64,000 bases of DNA from Ectobius pallidus (lineage: Eukaryota; Arthropoda; Insecta; Blattodea; Ectobiidae), in contig CAXKWD010000011.1 of NCBI GenBank assembly GCA_964059195.1, forward strand, positions 28,643,791 through 28,707,790, written 5' to 3'. Both the position numbers and the translations under genes were made by a program. This document shows positions 35,507-46,729 of this stretch, piece after piece (position 1 is the stretch's first letter; the number at the start of each line of letters is the position of its first letter). The notes under the pieces are model-generated. The model saw only the letters and a list, made by a program, of their open reading frames with translations. It did not search any database and was not told the DNA's origin.

Positions 35507-36040
35507 AACCTTGACTTCATCACCTGATTTTTCACCTAGAGTGCACTAAGAGTGCACGTGTTCTGAAATGTTTAGAAAAATATGAAACCTCGCAATATTA
35601 CTAACAAATTGAAGTAAAATGATCCTCGGTGCTGAGTGACTGTAGTGTAAACAAGAGAACCCTGGAGTGGCAATGAGTCATTATATTAATGTTTCCGTTC
35701 CGCTGGGTTATATGTCAATGCTAGGCAGACATCATTATTTGCGTCGTGAAATAATTTATATTATTGCTTTCATGTACCTTGTATTTTGGCTCTTATGTTG
35801 TCTGCACTGCCTTAATGTCCAGGCTTCTTGGTAGTCTAGCATTAAGAAATTGAGAGGTTGAGCACAACAATGGTCTAAATCATCTTTTTAAAGTAAAAAA
35901 AGCAAGTTAAAGTTTTACACTTGTGGTTTTCCATACAGTTTGATGAATACAGTTTTGTTGTTAGTGGGGTGTTCTATGATGCTTAGTCAACTTAATTATA
36001 GTGTCTACTGTTTAGATTTTTTTAGAGATGTCATTTTTAT

Positions 36041-36299
36041 CATAGGCGTAACCAGGCCGACCATATGGGGGGTTATAACATCCGGGAATACCCCCCAGGG
36101 AGAGGGGGGTTCGGGGGTCCTCCCCCGGAAAATTTAAAAAATTAAGATGCATAATAACGAGTTTTAAGCTTCCCACGCTTTATACTCATATTAAGAAAAT
36201 AATAAGCAGACTTAAAAAAGTGTTCAATTTTCCTTTTTTTAATCAATGGGGGGGGGGGGGGGTTCAAACACCCAACCCCTCCCCCTCGTTACGCCTCTG
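36041..36299. mobile_element. hAT-type MITE with gggggg core (8-bp TSD)
   Basis: A 259-bp element between exact 8-bp duplications atttttat (36,033-36,040 and 36,300-36,307). Left end cataggcgtaaccagg; right end, reversed, cagaggcgtaacgaggg. Internal C/G homopolymer runs (14 G at about 36,249). No ORF. Confidence 0.85.
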
Positions 36300-36307
36300 A
36301 TTTTTAT

Positions 36308-37500
36308 GGGACCTTGCAACACTTGTTTTATTGGTTATACCGCTGTTGCGCTAACTTGTACTTGACAGAGGAGAAAAAGATTTTTTCAATTAATGTTGGA
36401 TTTTTACATCCAATGAAACATTATTTTAAGAGCAATGGACTTGTATTAGTTTTATTTATAATTTCCTATGATTCAGCCCAACTCACGATGACGGACATGA
36501 GAAAGCACCTGCTTCAGTTACAAAAATCGGATTCTTATAAAATTAGTGATGAATGAACGGTACTTATTTGGAAAGATCATTAATAGCCTCCAGTCTCTTT
36601 GAATTTCTTTAACTTGATTTTTAAAATTTTGGTTGCACTTATACAAGAGGAATTCTGTTTCAGGGAACAGGTTATAGACTTCAAAACTACCTTAACCAGA
36701 CGTATTCGTTTCAGCCTCAATATAATAATAAAGCTCACTCCTAAGTCATTGAAATATCATTATTATCTAATTTTCCATGTCGGAAGGGGTTAGACCACTG
36801 TTGCGCTGACCCTCGCAATTCCAGTGCCAAACATAATTTCGCTTATTTTTCAAGACATTTTATTTTTATTACAAATCTCTTCTGATATAAAAGGCTTATG
36901 TGAAACACACACGTGACTTTCTCTACCCTCATAAGTTTAAAAAAATCATTTCTTGTAGTTTGTGCATTTAATTGCCACATCCTCAGGCAAAGCCAAGGTG
37001 TTTTCGATGCAGAACTCGAAACCTAGGATTGTTGAAAACATGGCTAGCTTTAAATAAATTCTCCAGAGACCTGTTTCGTAATAGTTTACTGCAGTAATTC
37101 CTAATACATCTTGGTTTTTGACAGTCTAAAAAAACTTTGTTTTATATACTATCCACTAAAGTAAAAAAAATTACCATAGAAATCTCAATTCTACTGTAGT
37201 AATTACAATATCAAGATTTTGTCTCATATAACTACCCTAGTGGTTAGTATTGTATGCATTTTTACTAAGAGAAACAAGAAGTTACTTCAGTTTACAACCA
37301 TATTAAACTAGAATGTGTTTCGTGTATTTTATCTTTATTATTTGGCTTAAGTAAAATGCTAAAATCAGGTCTATTGTTGGGTAAAATGATGTACTAGAAT
37401 TGTTTATTTAAATCCAAGGAACAACGAGGAAGAAACTGGGTCAGATATAAAGCAAAGAATATTTGTTCCAAATGCAGAATTTTTATATTTAAAAAATATA
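36308..37500. other. Intergenic DNA
   Basis: Short open frames (36,314-36,556; 36,599-36,793) lack recognisable domains and I do not support them as genes. Confidence 0.5.
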
Positions 37501-37505
37501 TATGA

Positions 37506-37588
37506 GGCTCGGGCGGCTTGGGTCTCTTAAATCCTAAAAGAGAGAGTTAAAACTAAGACAAAGAAAGATAGAAAGAAAGAAAGAAATG
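37506..37588 (+). mobile_element. SINE 3' end fragment with (GAAA)n tail
   Basis: gctcgggcggcttgggtctc, then ttaaatcctaaaagagagag and a (gaaa)n tail match the 3' ends of the copies at 31,739 and 55,034. No target duplication seen. Confidence 0.75.
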
Positions 37589-39394
37589 TGAATTCAGTGA
37601 CATTTTAGGTTAATATTCAATTAATTTCATATTGTACTACGTGTCATTGGTCCTAGTCGGCAGCATAAATGTATAAGAAATCGTGTTTTAACTTTGATGC
37701 AACAAGCTACACATAGCCCTGTATGGGTAAACACAAGGGGTCCAGATTCATGGATTTGGCGACGTTTCTAAAGCTGCTATTCGAATTATTGAAAATAAAT
37801 CAATAAACACAGTCAAGTCTTTTATTTTTCTCACCATGTTTCTCATATGCCTTTAAAACTGTTTATTCAGGACACATAATACCTTGCGTATGGAACGTTG
37901 CTAAGCGTCATTTATTACATGAGCAATAAACTGCATAGAAGGTTATCAGGATCGTAAGGTTCCCCCAAGATTCCAACATTACTTTTATTTATAAAGTTCG
38001 GGATCTCAACTTCGAGATAATTGTTCATTTTATACTGTATAGCTCATGTCTAGGTGAAATAATAATAGTTATAAACTGTATACGACAATTCTTAACTCCA
38101 CACGTGTGTGTTCCAATAAGGTATATGTTTGTTGACAGACGGGAATGAATTAAAACACAAAATAGTTTTGTAGTGGTCACATTAATTTGTAAGTTTTCCC
38201 AAGGAATAAAAAATATTTCAGTACCTTTTAATGGACAGTCAGATTAACATTGATATCAAAGTCTCTTTACAATTGTGAATGCTCTTTGATAGTAGAATAT
38301 TTTAATTTGACTAATATTAATAAATCATTAACTTGTATTCTAACTTGTATAAATTTTACTCTGACGGTCCTAAGATATTGACCAATGGCAGTGGCGCAGC
38401 ACCGGGGGGTGCTAAAGGGTCTAACCCTCCCCCCCAGATTAAAATGATTCTTTTTTTAATTAATGTCTCGTTAGTGAAAACAATGTAAGATATATTAAAA
38501 CATTTCACATACATTGTTAGAAATTTTTGAATGGCAAGTTTGCTGCAGGATTCACAATGACAGAATAAAATCTTGACCTAAGACGTCACTAAGACTTGAA
38601 ACAACTGACAAAAAAAAAAACTCGGGGTATATGCTAATTAATTTCCATCATTCGACTTCAACATTGAGAATTCACCCCCAGAACAACCCTTACGCTCAGA
38701 TTTCAAATCCCGGGATTTCAATTCGCATTCTTCCAAATTGAATTCTTAAACGGATGGCCTCGTCAAAAGTGTAAACATAATCGTAATATAAATTGCTAAA
38801 TGTACTATCCTATGCACAGAAAAAGTTATTGTAGGCCTACACAAATTTTCGGATTAACAGTGTGTGGTTATGTCGTTCATATTATGCACTATGATTTAAA
38901 ATTGACTACTAAATACGCTATCAAAACAACATTTAAACATTTAGAAGGTGTCAGAAGATCATTTTTTTTTTTTTTTATTTGCCGACATTTCAAGGGTTCA
39001 TAATAATAAGGTTCTAATAGTTTTTTGTAAATTTTACAGGGGAGCATTTTTAAAGTAACTTATACTTGGTAATAAACTCAAAATGAGTAAAACTTGTTTA
39101 AAAAGTTTTCTTTTCTGTTATCTTGTTAAACCACAGTAGCTGATTGTTATATATTGTGCCTAAAGTGTTCTGATTGTAATGAACTAATTATTATTGACAA
39201 TATAATGAAATAATATAAAATTGTGTGACTTTTCGTCGCAGATAGCTCACGGTATAAGTTATAAGTTTCTTTATTACACTATACTTTTAACATGAAAATT
39301 CAGTCACAAGTAATTATGAAAATTTTGTATTGTGTATAATTAATATTTTGTCAACTTCCACCTCAAACAATAACCCTTAAATTTACGAGGCTCG
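37589..39394. other. Intergenic DNA with minor repeat fragments
   Basis: A C/G-rich patch at 38,390-38,445 (ggcagtggcgcagcaccgg, aaccctccccccc) resembles the end of a hAT-type MITE but has no partner end. A poly-T run lies at 38,963-38,978. No supported gene. Confidence 0.45.
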
Positions 39395-39620
39395 ATTCGT
39401 CCCACAATTTGTAAACCTTTCCCGGACTGCAAAGAAAACACTTTACACAATGGTTAGGTCTCTAGTCTATTTCTTACACATTATTCTGTAACTTGATGTC
39501 CAATTTTATTCGTCCCCCATTTTTTAAACCTTTCCCGGACTGCAAAGAAAACACTTTACACAATGGTTAGGTCTTTAGTCTATTTCTTACACATTATTCT
39601 GTAACTTGATGTCCAATTTT
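39395..39620. repeat. Two tandem copies of a 113-bp unit
   Basis: Unit 1 at 39,395-39,507 and unit 2 at 39,508-39,620, nearly identical (shared gcaaagaaaacactttacac and cacaatggttaggtct). Noncoding. Confidence 0.88.
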
Positions 39621-40480
39621 ATTTTTTCTTCCCATTTATTTTCAGCCATTTTATTTCAAACTGAAGACAAACTACTGTATTCTGTAAGGCTGCGTAGCCA
39701 AGTTAAGGGTTAACTACGGGTCCTGTTTCATGGGACTTTTACATTGATATTATCAGCAAAAAATAATAAAAGTTAATGTTATCACTCTTCTGTTTCATAA
39801 GTACACTGTATTAGGTAATATTATTATTTATGAGTTCATATCTCTAAATTGATACTAAATATTACTAATATGATTAGTAAACTGTTCCATAGATTGCAAA
39901 GTTAATAACATTTACTCATAATATTACGTATTTTACTATAAGTATATTTGTAATAATCAGATATTCCAAAATAGGTCTATTGAGCAATACAAATTTCATG
40001 ATCTTAAAATTGTAAGAAACGAATCACGCTGATTCCGTTCTTGATGAAGAAAACCCTGTATTTCCCAACAAAGAAATTATATTCACAAATGGAGCTAGCG
40101 TGTGGAACTAAGATTTGAGAATTTTAGATTTGACTTTAGGATAAATGCCTAAGTTTATCTTAGATATGTGCTTGATAGGTTTATTAATTTTTCAGTGCTA
40201 GATATTACCAAAAAAAAAAAAAAGGAGGTTAGGCAAAAGAAACATCAGATATAAACAATATGTCAAATGTGTGAATAATTATATTTCATGAACGATTAGG
40301 CCTAAATAGGCCGTACTGCTTTGAAGTAGTACAGAAAAGAATAAACAAAACACAAACAACATTCCGAACATGACCTCTAAATCACTCATCAGGGTAGTGA
40401 ACTATTAGGCCTGCATACTCACTTATTCAGTGGCAATAGACCATTTCTAAGCATGCTAAAGGAATGTTATTTATTTTATG
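39621..40480. other. Intergenic DNA
   Basis: At about 39,716 a word gggtcctgtttcatgggac resembles the end of the gggccta-type elements at 5,537 and 50,812, with no clear partner end. Otherwise featureless. Confidence 0.4.
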
Positions 40481-40990
40481 TAACCTGGAAGTTCATTGCC
40501 GTGTGGTCTCTTCCCTTCGGGTCTCCCATTTTTAGAAATGTCTTCCCTCTCCCATGCACGCAACATGTCCAGCGCATTTCATCCTCCGTGACTTAATTAC
40601 CCCTATTACATTCGGTGAAGAGTACAGGTTGTGAAGCTCATCATGAAGCAGGCTTCTCCAGTCCCCGATTCCATCTCTTAAATACGAAAATTGTCCTAAG
40701 CACCCTCACTCTCACACTCCCAGATTATGTTCTTCCCACGGAGTAAGGGACCATGTCTTACATCCATAAATGTACAACCGGCAGGATAATTGTCTTATAC
40801 ATTTAAACTTTTAGATTTCTGAATTGTCTTATACATTTAAACTTTTATATTTCTGGGCAGAAGACGGGAAAATAAAAGTTTCTGAATTGCATAAAAATAA
40901 GCATTTCCTGATTTTAGTCGACACTTAACTCCCGCCTTAATTTTATTTGTATCTGCAATTATTGCTCTCAGATATTTGAATTTCTTTACT
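40481..40990 (-). pseudogene. LINE relic: ORF2 C-terminus
   Basis: Minus-strand translation gives, in pieces, KTWSLTPWEEHNLGV, then VLRTIF in a shifted frame. This matches the 'GCETWSLT.REEHRLRVFEN+VLR+IFG' tail of a common insect non-LTR element. Stops and frameshifts throughout. A related fragment is at 60,980-61,400. Confidence 0.7.
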
Positions 40991-40998
40991 TGTAGTAA

Positions 40999-41025
40999 AC
41001 TAATAATAATAATAATAATAATAAC
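40999..41025. repeat. (TAA)n microsatellite
   Basis: About eight ataataata units. Confidence 0.85.
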
Positions 41026-41525
41026 AAATGGATATTATGACTAGTATACATATCTCTATGAATGTGAGTTTTGTTAACTAATAGATAATATTTATAGTTT
41101 TATTATTATTATTATCATCATCATTATTATTGTTAGCTGATATTGTTAGCAAGTCCTATGAAACAGCGCAAGCTAGAAAATTAATTAATCTCTTATCAGT
41201 GTTTACATTAAGGCTAAAATAAGTATTATTGAGATAACATAAATGTATCGTGTTCATTGTGTTTGTAAACTCACAATAAAAGTATAGGCTATAAAATATT
41301 TTATACTCCTTCAATGTTCCGGTAGTTTTATTTTATATTGACATAAAATCTTTTCTCTCCTGCGCCAATAGGCCTGTTATTTAATTGCTCGCTTTAATAA
41401 TATCGACATTATAACCATAGACTATAGGAAGTCAACTTATTATTTTTTCTATACTTTTTTCTATTTTATAACAAATTACTGCAATTACTTACCTACACAA
41501 AGTGGTATTGTGCTGTTCTTGATAG

Positions 41526-41930
41526 GTCCGGTAGTTAAGACGTGCTATCTTGGAGCCCTGGTGAAGGAGCCTGCGGGTTCAAATCCCACCTAAGGCGTGT
41601 GTGTTTTTGTACATTAAAAATATTCAAACAGTAAGTTAAAATGAGTACCTAGGCTTCCGCGGTCGGTGTCACAATTAAAAACACTATTACCGTGTCTATC
41701 CGGGCTTAGCCGCGTCACCTTGTTAAAATCTGACGTTTGGCATCGGACATAGCTTTAATGTCCTTCGGAGAAGTCAAATCAAACTCAAGGACATCAAAGC
41801 TATACCCGAACGTCAGAATTTAACAAAGTGACGCGTCTACATCCGGATAGCCTTGGTATTAGTGTTTTTAATTAGGACGTTAAAATTTAACACGGAAAAC
41901 AAGAAAAGAAATCCTGAAAAATTGGCCTAT
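41526..41930 (+). mobile_element. tRNA-derived SINE interrupted by a palindromic element
   Basis: Head ggtccggtagttaagacg and B box gggttcaaatccc (41,574-41,586); related to 26,242-26,470. Its body is split by the insertion at 41,643-41,878, after which SINE-like words (gaaaaattggcctat) resume. Confidence 0.6.
41643..41878. mobile_element. Palindromic element inserted in a SINE
   Basis: Flanked by an 8-bp direct repeat gttaaaat (41,635-41,642 and 41,879-41,886). From about 41,673 to 41,875 it forms a hairpin: attaaaaacactattaccg on the left pairs with ggtattagtgtttttaat on the right, and gacgtttggcatcgg with ccgaacgtc. A central spacer separates the arms. Confidence 0.7.
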
Positions 41931-42699
41931 ATAATTACATTTAAAATCAGATGAATTTGCACTATAATAGGAATGAAACTGCAACTCTACACCCTTGTTA
42001 TAAAAGGTACTTTAGATTTTGATGAGATTATTAGTGCTAATTACTTTGATTGATGAATTTATTTACCCTGACAACTTTAAAACAAATTTCGTTTCCTTAA
42101 CTCTCTGTATAAAATGTCTTACAGCGCAATTGCCATTGAAATGACCCCTAGTTCAAATTATTTTCATAATTTTCTTCTCTAGGTTCAAGTTTAAAGATCA
42201 GTTGTTTAGCTAAACTCCTGAGCACAGAAACTATAAGGAAACCCATGGATGTTAATTTTCGTAAATAATAGTAAGCACGGAACCTGCAATCTCGTATTGA
42301 AATAAATGTCACTTGCTATGATAATAATAATGGTAAATAATTATTATTACAATTAACAAAGAAAAATGCGTATGTGTCATATAGGCCTACACTTCTATCG
42401 TGTAATTTAAAAACCACTGCAAATTTACTTGAAAATTCGTTAATTCCAAGGCAGGTGAAGTAAGAGCTAGAATTTTGCAAATGAGGTATTTTTACACACT
42501 ATTTTTGCCATAATCTTATTATTCAAAATAAATGTATATTTTACAAATCGGAATCATAACTTCACATGTGTTAGTATTTTTAACGTATATATATATATAT
42601 TTATTCACTGCAATAAAAAAATAAAATTCTTTCTTACACTATAGTTTGTAACGATAGCATACTAATCCATCTAAGCATTGTATTCTGTATTCACACCTC

Positions 42700-43259
42700 A
42701 CATCCAAATCCTGGCGATTATGTCGGTGTTACGGGTCGTGGAACGTAATTTCAGATTGCACAAAGCCTTCTATCTTCCATATCCTTTTCTTTCCCTCGAT
42801 TAGCCACACGTTTAACAGACGTATCCAGTAAGGTCCAAGATAAATCCTGTCAGACGATTTTTCATTTGATGTTCTGAACCTATCTGCGGTAGCGATTTGC
42901 ACAGGTCAGTTTGATGATGTTTCGTAGAAATTGTGATCACAGAAAATAATATTTAAATAAAGGATAAACCATGGAATCTGGGTGAGGATGTTCTGAGATT
43001 GATTCTGGCTGAAAATGAAACAGTAATCTATGGGACTGAACTCACTTAGGATATGTGTTATTTAGTCCAATATATTTTAAGGAAAATAGGAATGTGGATA
43101 GAGAGGAGCTGGCAGAGGAATTCACGGAGCCACGAGTTAAAATGATTTACTTTAAATGGTTAGTGGGAAGGGAATACCCTAACAAGAAGAATGATGCTGT
43201 AGTTGGAACAGCCAAGTCGTTCGTGTCGAGTGTCTGTTAATACCGATTCGCAGAATTAA
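42700..43259. repeat. Fourth, older copy of the kinase 3'-flank module
   Basis: Diverged match to the DNA 3' of the three kinase genes (45,150-45,650, 52,330-52,760, 58,310-58,800). Shared blocks are tcttccatat...ttcccttctattgag-like text, gaatctgggtgaggatgtt, gagctggcagaggaat and gtgtctgttaa...cagaattaactactt. Confidence 0.75.
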
Positions 43260-43279
43260 CTACTTATGTACTGAAGTCT
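43260..43279 (-). pseudogene. Residue of a deleted fourth kinase gene
   Basis: The last 20 bases are coding-identical to the 3' end of the kinase at 45,653: on the minus strand they read ..TSVHK and the TAG stop. The homology then stops abruptly and module A DNA (catgattttcatctt) begins. Only the C-terminal codons remain, so almost the entire gene was removed at a sharp junction. Confidence 0.7.
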
Positions 43280-43493
43280 GCATGATTTTCATCTTAGAAA
43301 TGACAGCATATAGTATTATAATTGTTTAACGAATATACAAAATTATATGGAACCCTGAGAGTTTATGATTGCACTTGTTAAAGAAATTTTCATTATGATA
43401 CCATAAATAAATAGCTGCTGACGAATAGTAGGAGATTTTGACACTTAATTGGTAATATCGGTCTCTCAGACCTTGGCGCTCTGATTAGGCTAT
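43280..43493. repeat. Segmental-duplication module A, copy 1
   Basis: Matches 51,218-51,427 and 57,162-57,361; shared words are tataattgtttaacgaatat, gagagtttatga and cagacc...ctctgattaggct. Noncoding. Confidence 0.85.
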
Positions 43494-44260
43494 CAGCCAT
43501 TTCATAGTTACGGGTGGGACATGCTAGCATATTATGAAAACTATTTTTGTTTATTACATATCATAAATAATAAACTAGAATTGGTTCTTTACATTCTGTA
43601 AAATTTACAATGCCTTCTCCTCCACACTACGTGCAAAGTATTATTTAAAATTTATTTTAAATTTGTTTTTCAAAATCTATTACGGGTGGGACATAATTTG
43701 GACAATGATTTTAATGAGGCACAAAAACAGTTCATTTGCTGTTCTTCTATTACTGTTAGCGTCTTGATGTTGTTATTAATGAAGATATGAGGAATTACAT
43801 ACAAATTATAAACTGTTTCCAGATTGCCAAATCATTTATTTAACTCATCAATAACAATTTAGTAAAACTATCAACATTACGGGTGGGACTAAAAGTCGCT
43901 GTTTGTTATTTTATAGCCTATAGTAATTAACCACACATACGTTTTGAAGTTAATCTTATACCAAATTGTGCCTTAAGATGAATATTTTGTCAAATCAAAA
44001 TGGACATAGCTGATTACTCTTGACTATATGGTATATAAGAGTGTTAAAATCATGCTAAAAATGGCACAAAAAAGTACGGTAACTACAGTGCAATAAATAA
44101 GTAAATCGACAGATTTTTCACATGAAACAACTTCAACTACTCTTAATTCCTTAATATTCAGTGAACTTGAGGTTTAAAACTTATATTTTACCACCCAATT
44201 ACAATAGTTTTATAACAACTCTCTTTGAGGGAAAAATTCCCATATTTTATGAAATGGCTG
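43494..44260. mobile_element. 767-bp DNA transposon family ('C element'), copy 1
   Basis: Ends are exact 13-bp inverted repeats, cagccatttcata and tatgaaatggctg, flanked by the 4-bp duplication ctat (43,490-43,493 and 44,261-44,264). The paralogous sites at about 51,427 and 57,361 lack it; the latter reads aggctatgtcacaa without interruption, as expected of an empty site. Three same-strand copies of ttacgggtgggac lie at 43,508, 43,680 and 43,877. No transposase ORF, so it is non-autonomous. Superfamily not recognised. Confidence 0.9.
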
Positions 44261-44264
44261 CTAT

Positions 44265-45652
44265 GTCACAATCTTGATCACCAAGGTATGCTTCAATTGC
44301 TTTAAAATTATTTTACTGTAGTCTTACGTTTCGTTCTAGGGTCATTTTGTTCATAAGCCGATCCTACTTAGGTATAGTGTTAGATATCTCAGTAACGATG
44401 TGATACCCTGCCACATCTATAGAGGTGTTGTTAAAAGTAAGTTTGAAAGTGTTAGTGAAGGTCATTTTTTAAATCTATTTTTTCCTTAATTTCTTTGACA
44501 CTATTTTTGAAAAGGGAATTAAAAAATAAGTACTTACCCCTTAGAATCACACACCTTACCTGTTTGTACGCGTTCCACAGCACGAGGACCACTGGACTGG
44601 ATCGTCTTGCAACGTAGTAGGAGTAAAACTTGAACTTTCACTTTTGGAGTAAGAGGCTTTGGAGAAAATATTAAGATTATTGGTGCTATGAAATTAGCAG
44701 GAAATTGACAAGGTTTTCTCGCGTAAATAACAGAAAACTATGTGAAATAGTAACCTCGCATTGCAAAAATGAATAAAAAAATCTTACACTCAACAAGTAA
44801 AACGTTTTATGAATCATATACATTGTTCATATACAGGTTAGTGCTTATTTCAAGTAAAATTGTCAAATGTTCGTGAAACGTAAGCTGTAAGAATTTGGAA
44901 AACAACATTGCTGTTGCACTTATTCAGTACACTTATTGAACAAAGTAATTTGTATGACATTAATTTTATGTTTTAGTGTTAAAAACTGTTTTATACATAG
45001 TATGATAGTCCTGCACTGTAATAACCACATCACAAAATTTATTTCCATTTCTCTGCACTATTAGTTGCTAACTACAAAATGTTCGTTCTGTTCGCTCACT
45101 AATTATGTGAATTTCTACATCACACGAATTTCTTGGAGATCAAGCTTGCAAATCTTCCCGGTTCCGTCAGTTTGATGGGTTGTGGAACTTAACTTCCTGT
45201 CGTACAGACTCTTCTGTCTTCCATGTACGTTCCCTTCTATTGAGTATACATGTCTTCTAAAGCTTTTTTGGCTATTGTCCAACGATTTTTAGTTCGATTT
45301 CCTGAAGATCATGTGTTAGAGCGTTTCGCACACACTAGTTTGACGACCTTTGGAAGAATTTCTGGTCTCAGAAGTTTTTTTACATAAAGGAAAATGGATG
45401 GATTCTAAATGAAAATGTTTTAAAATTGATTACGGTTATTGATGGAACAATGGTTAATGGGTTTGAGATCACATAGTAAAAGTGACACTTATATAGCTTA
45501 GGAATAATTGGAGTGTGGATATACTATAGCTGGCAGAGGAATGTACAGTGACGCTAGCCAAATGATTCGTGAGTGCAGAAAAGTATGACATGGAGAAGAG
45601 TGTTGCCAAATGGTTACAATGCGTGTCTGTTAACGCCGATTCACAGAATTAA
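44265..45652. repeat. Segmental-duplication module B (kinase 3' flank), copy 1
   Basis: Noncoding DNA 3' of kinase gene 1, matching 51,428-52,762 and 57,362-58,810 over most of its length. Shared words are gtttgtacgcgttccacagc, aacttgaactttcacttttgg and ggaataattggagtgtgg. Confidence 0.88.
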
Positions 45653-46540
45653 CTACTTATGTACTGAAGTCTCCTGTAGGCCCTGATCGCTGGACTCTGG
45701 TCCACCACAGTTATCATCATGAACGTTATATGGTGGTAACACTTCCTTTCTAGACACCGAATTCCAATCAACTTCGGAAAAGAATGGATGTTCCTTTATT
45801 TCTTGTGCACCACGTCCTCCGCCTCCCAGACGTTGATTTTCATCCTTAGTAAGCAGTTTCTCCACAAAATCTTTTGCTTCTTCTGAGAAATGGTCTGGAA
45901 TTTTAAGAGGATGTAATTCTATGTATGGATAGCTCCCCGATAGGAGTCTAAAAGCTAGCACTCCTACCGACCACCAATCTGCCGAATAGCTGGCTTGTCC
46001 TAAGGACATTACCTCTGGAGCAACGTAAGGCCATGTACCAGCAAAGCTATTAATTCTTTCTGGCTTACCTTCAATAAACTTATGGCAAAGATCAAAATCA
46101 AATAGTACGATGTGGCCGTCTTCTTGGACTCCCACATTTGCCAGCTTGATGTCGCGGTGAATGATCCGTCTGCTATGCAGGGCTTCGACGCCTAGTACTA
46201 CTTCACTTATATAAAATCTTGCAGCATCTTCCGGTAAAAATAGTTTTTTGTCAAGGAATGTCTTCAAATCACCACCGGGGCAATAATCTAACACCAGGAA
46301 ATGCCCTTTGGTTGTAGAAAATTCTCCGTGCATCCTCACCAGAAACGGAAGCCCACTTACTTCTTGTAATATCTTCCGTTCCGTTCTAAAAGAAGAAAGG
46401 CTGCGTATTTTCTTGAAACGTTTAACAGCATATGGTGGTTTATCCGGCGATGGAATTATTGGCTTTGCTAAAAACAAGTCATTATATCCTCCATCCCACA
46501 AAACTTTATAGGGGAAATAGTTTTCTTTCACGTCCGACAT
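45653..46540 (-). CDS. AGC-type Ser/Thr protein kinase 1, intronless, DFD variant
   Basis: A single-exon gene of 295 residues from the ATG at 46,538-46,540. The frame is open further upstream, but its first 'Met' (46,577-46,579) is TTG; an in-frame ATG at 46,550-46,552 is a possible alternative. I prefer MSDVKEN because kinase 2 has the same ATG and kinase 3 starts at the equivalent place. Landmarks are a degenerate glycine loop WDGGYNDLFLAK (15-26), K40 in YAVKRF, helix-C E54, HRDIKLAN (D130, N135), DFD instead of DFG at 148-150, GTWPYVAPEV (168-177), and the AGC-like end EHPFFSEVDWNSVSRKEVLPPY-type block around 250-265. There is no hydrophobic motif after it. The PKA/RSK-like layout is clear; substrate is unknown. 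The altered DFG and glycine loop may weaken ATP/Mg handling (inference). Confidence 0.85.
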   Translation of the reverse strand: MSDVKENYFPYKVLWDGGYNDLFLAKPIIPSPDKPPYAVKRFKKIRSLSSFRTERKILQEVSGLPFLVRMHGEFSTTKGHFLVLDYCPGGDLKTFLDKKLFLPEDAARFYISEVVLGVEALHSRRIIHRDIKLANVGVQEDGHIVLFDFDLCHKFIEGKPERINSFAGTWPYVAPEVMSLGQASYSADWWSVGVLAFRLLSGSYPYIELHPLKIPDHFSEEAKDFVEKLLTKDENQRLGGGGRGAQEIKEHPFFSEVDWNSVSRKEVLPPYNVHDDNCGGPESSDQGLQETSVHK

Positions 46541-46729
46541 TCTACTCTGCATGCGTCTCTCTCTCCGGTCGCAGCTCAACTGATCAGGAGGTTCTTATCG
46601 TGCGAAGACATTCGCTAAATGCATATCAGTGCTCGCCTGCAATGGTTTCGTACAATGCTTTGCGTCTACAATAAATGATGCATTTTTCATATAACATTCA
46701 TTTTTTTATTCCTACGACACATAATACTG
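46541..46729. other. 5' flank of kinase 1, shared with kinase 2
   Basis: Matches 53,621-53,800 closely (gctcgcctgcaatggtttcg, gtgcgaagacattcgctaaa). I see no certain TATA box or initiator. Confidence 0.6.

Noticed and set aside
43055..43240. 61-codon + strand frame EELAEEFTEPRVKMIYFKW
   Set aside because: Lies in the noncoding kinase 3'-flank module; the frame is not kept in the other three copies.
46308..46674. + strand frames over kinase 1 (and 59,063-59,362 over kinase 3)
   Set aside because: Antisense shadows of the well-supported kinase genes.
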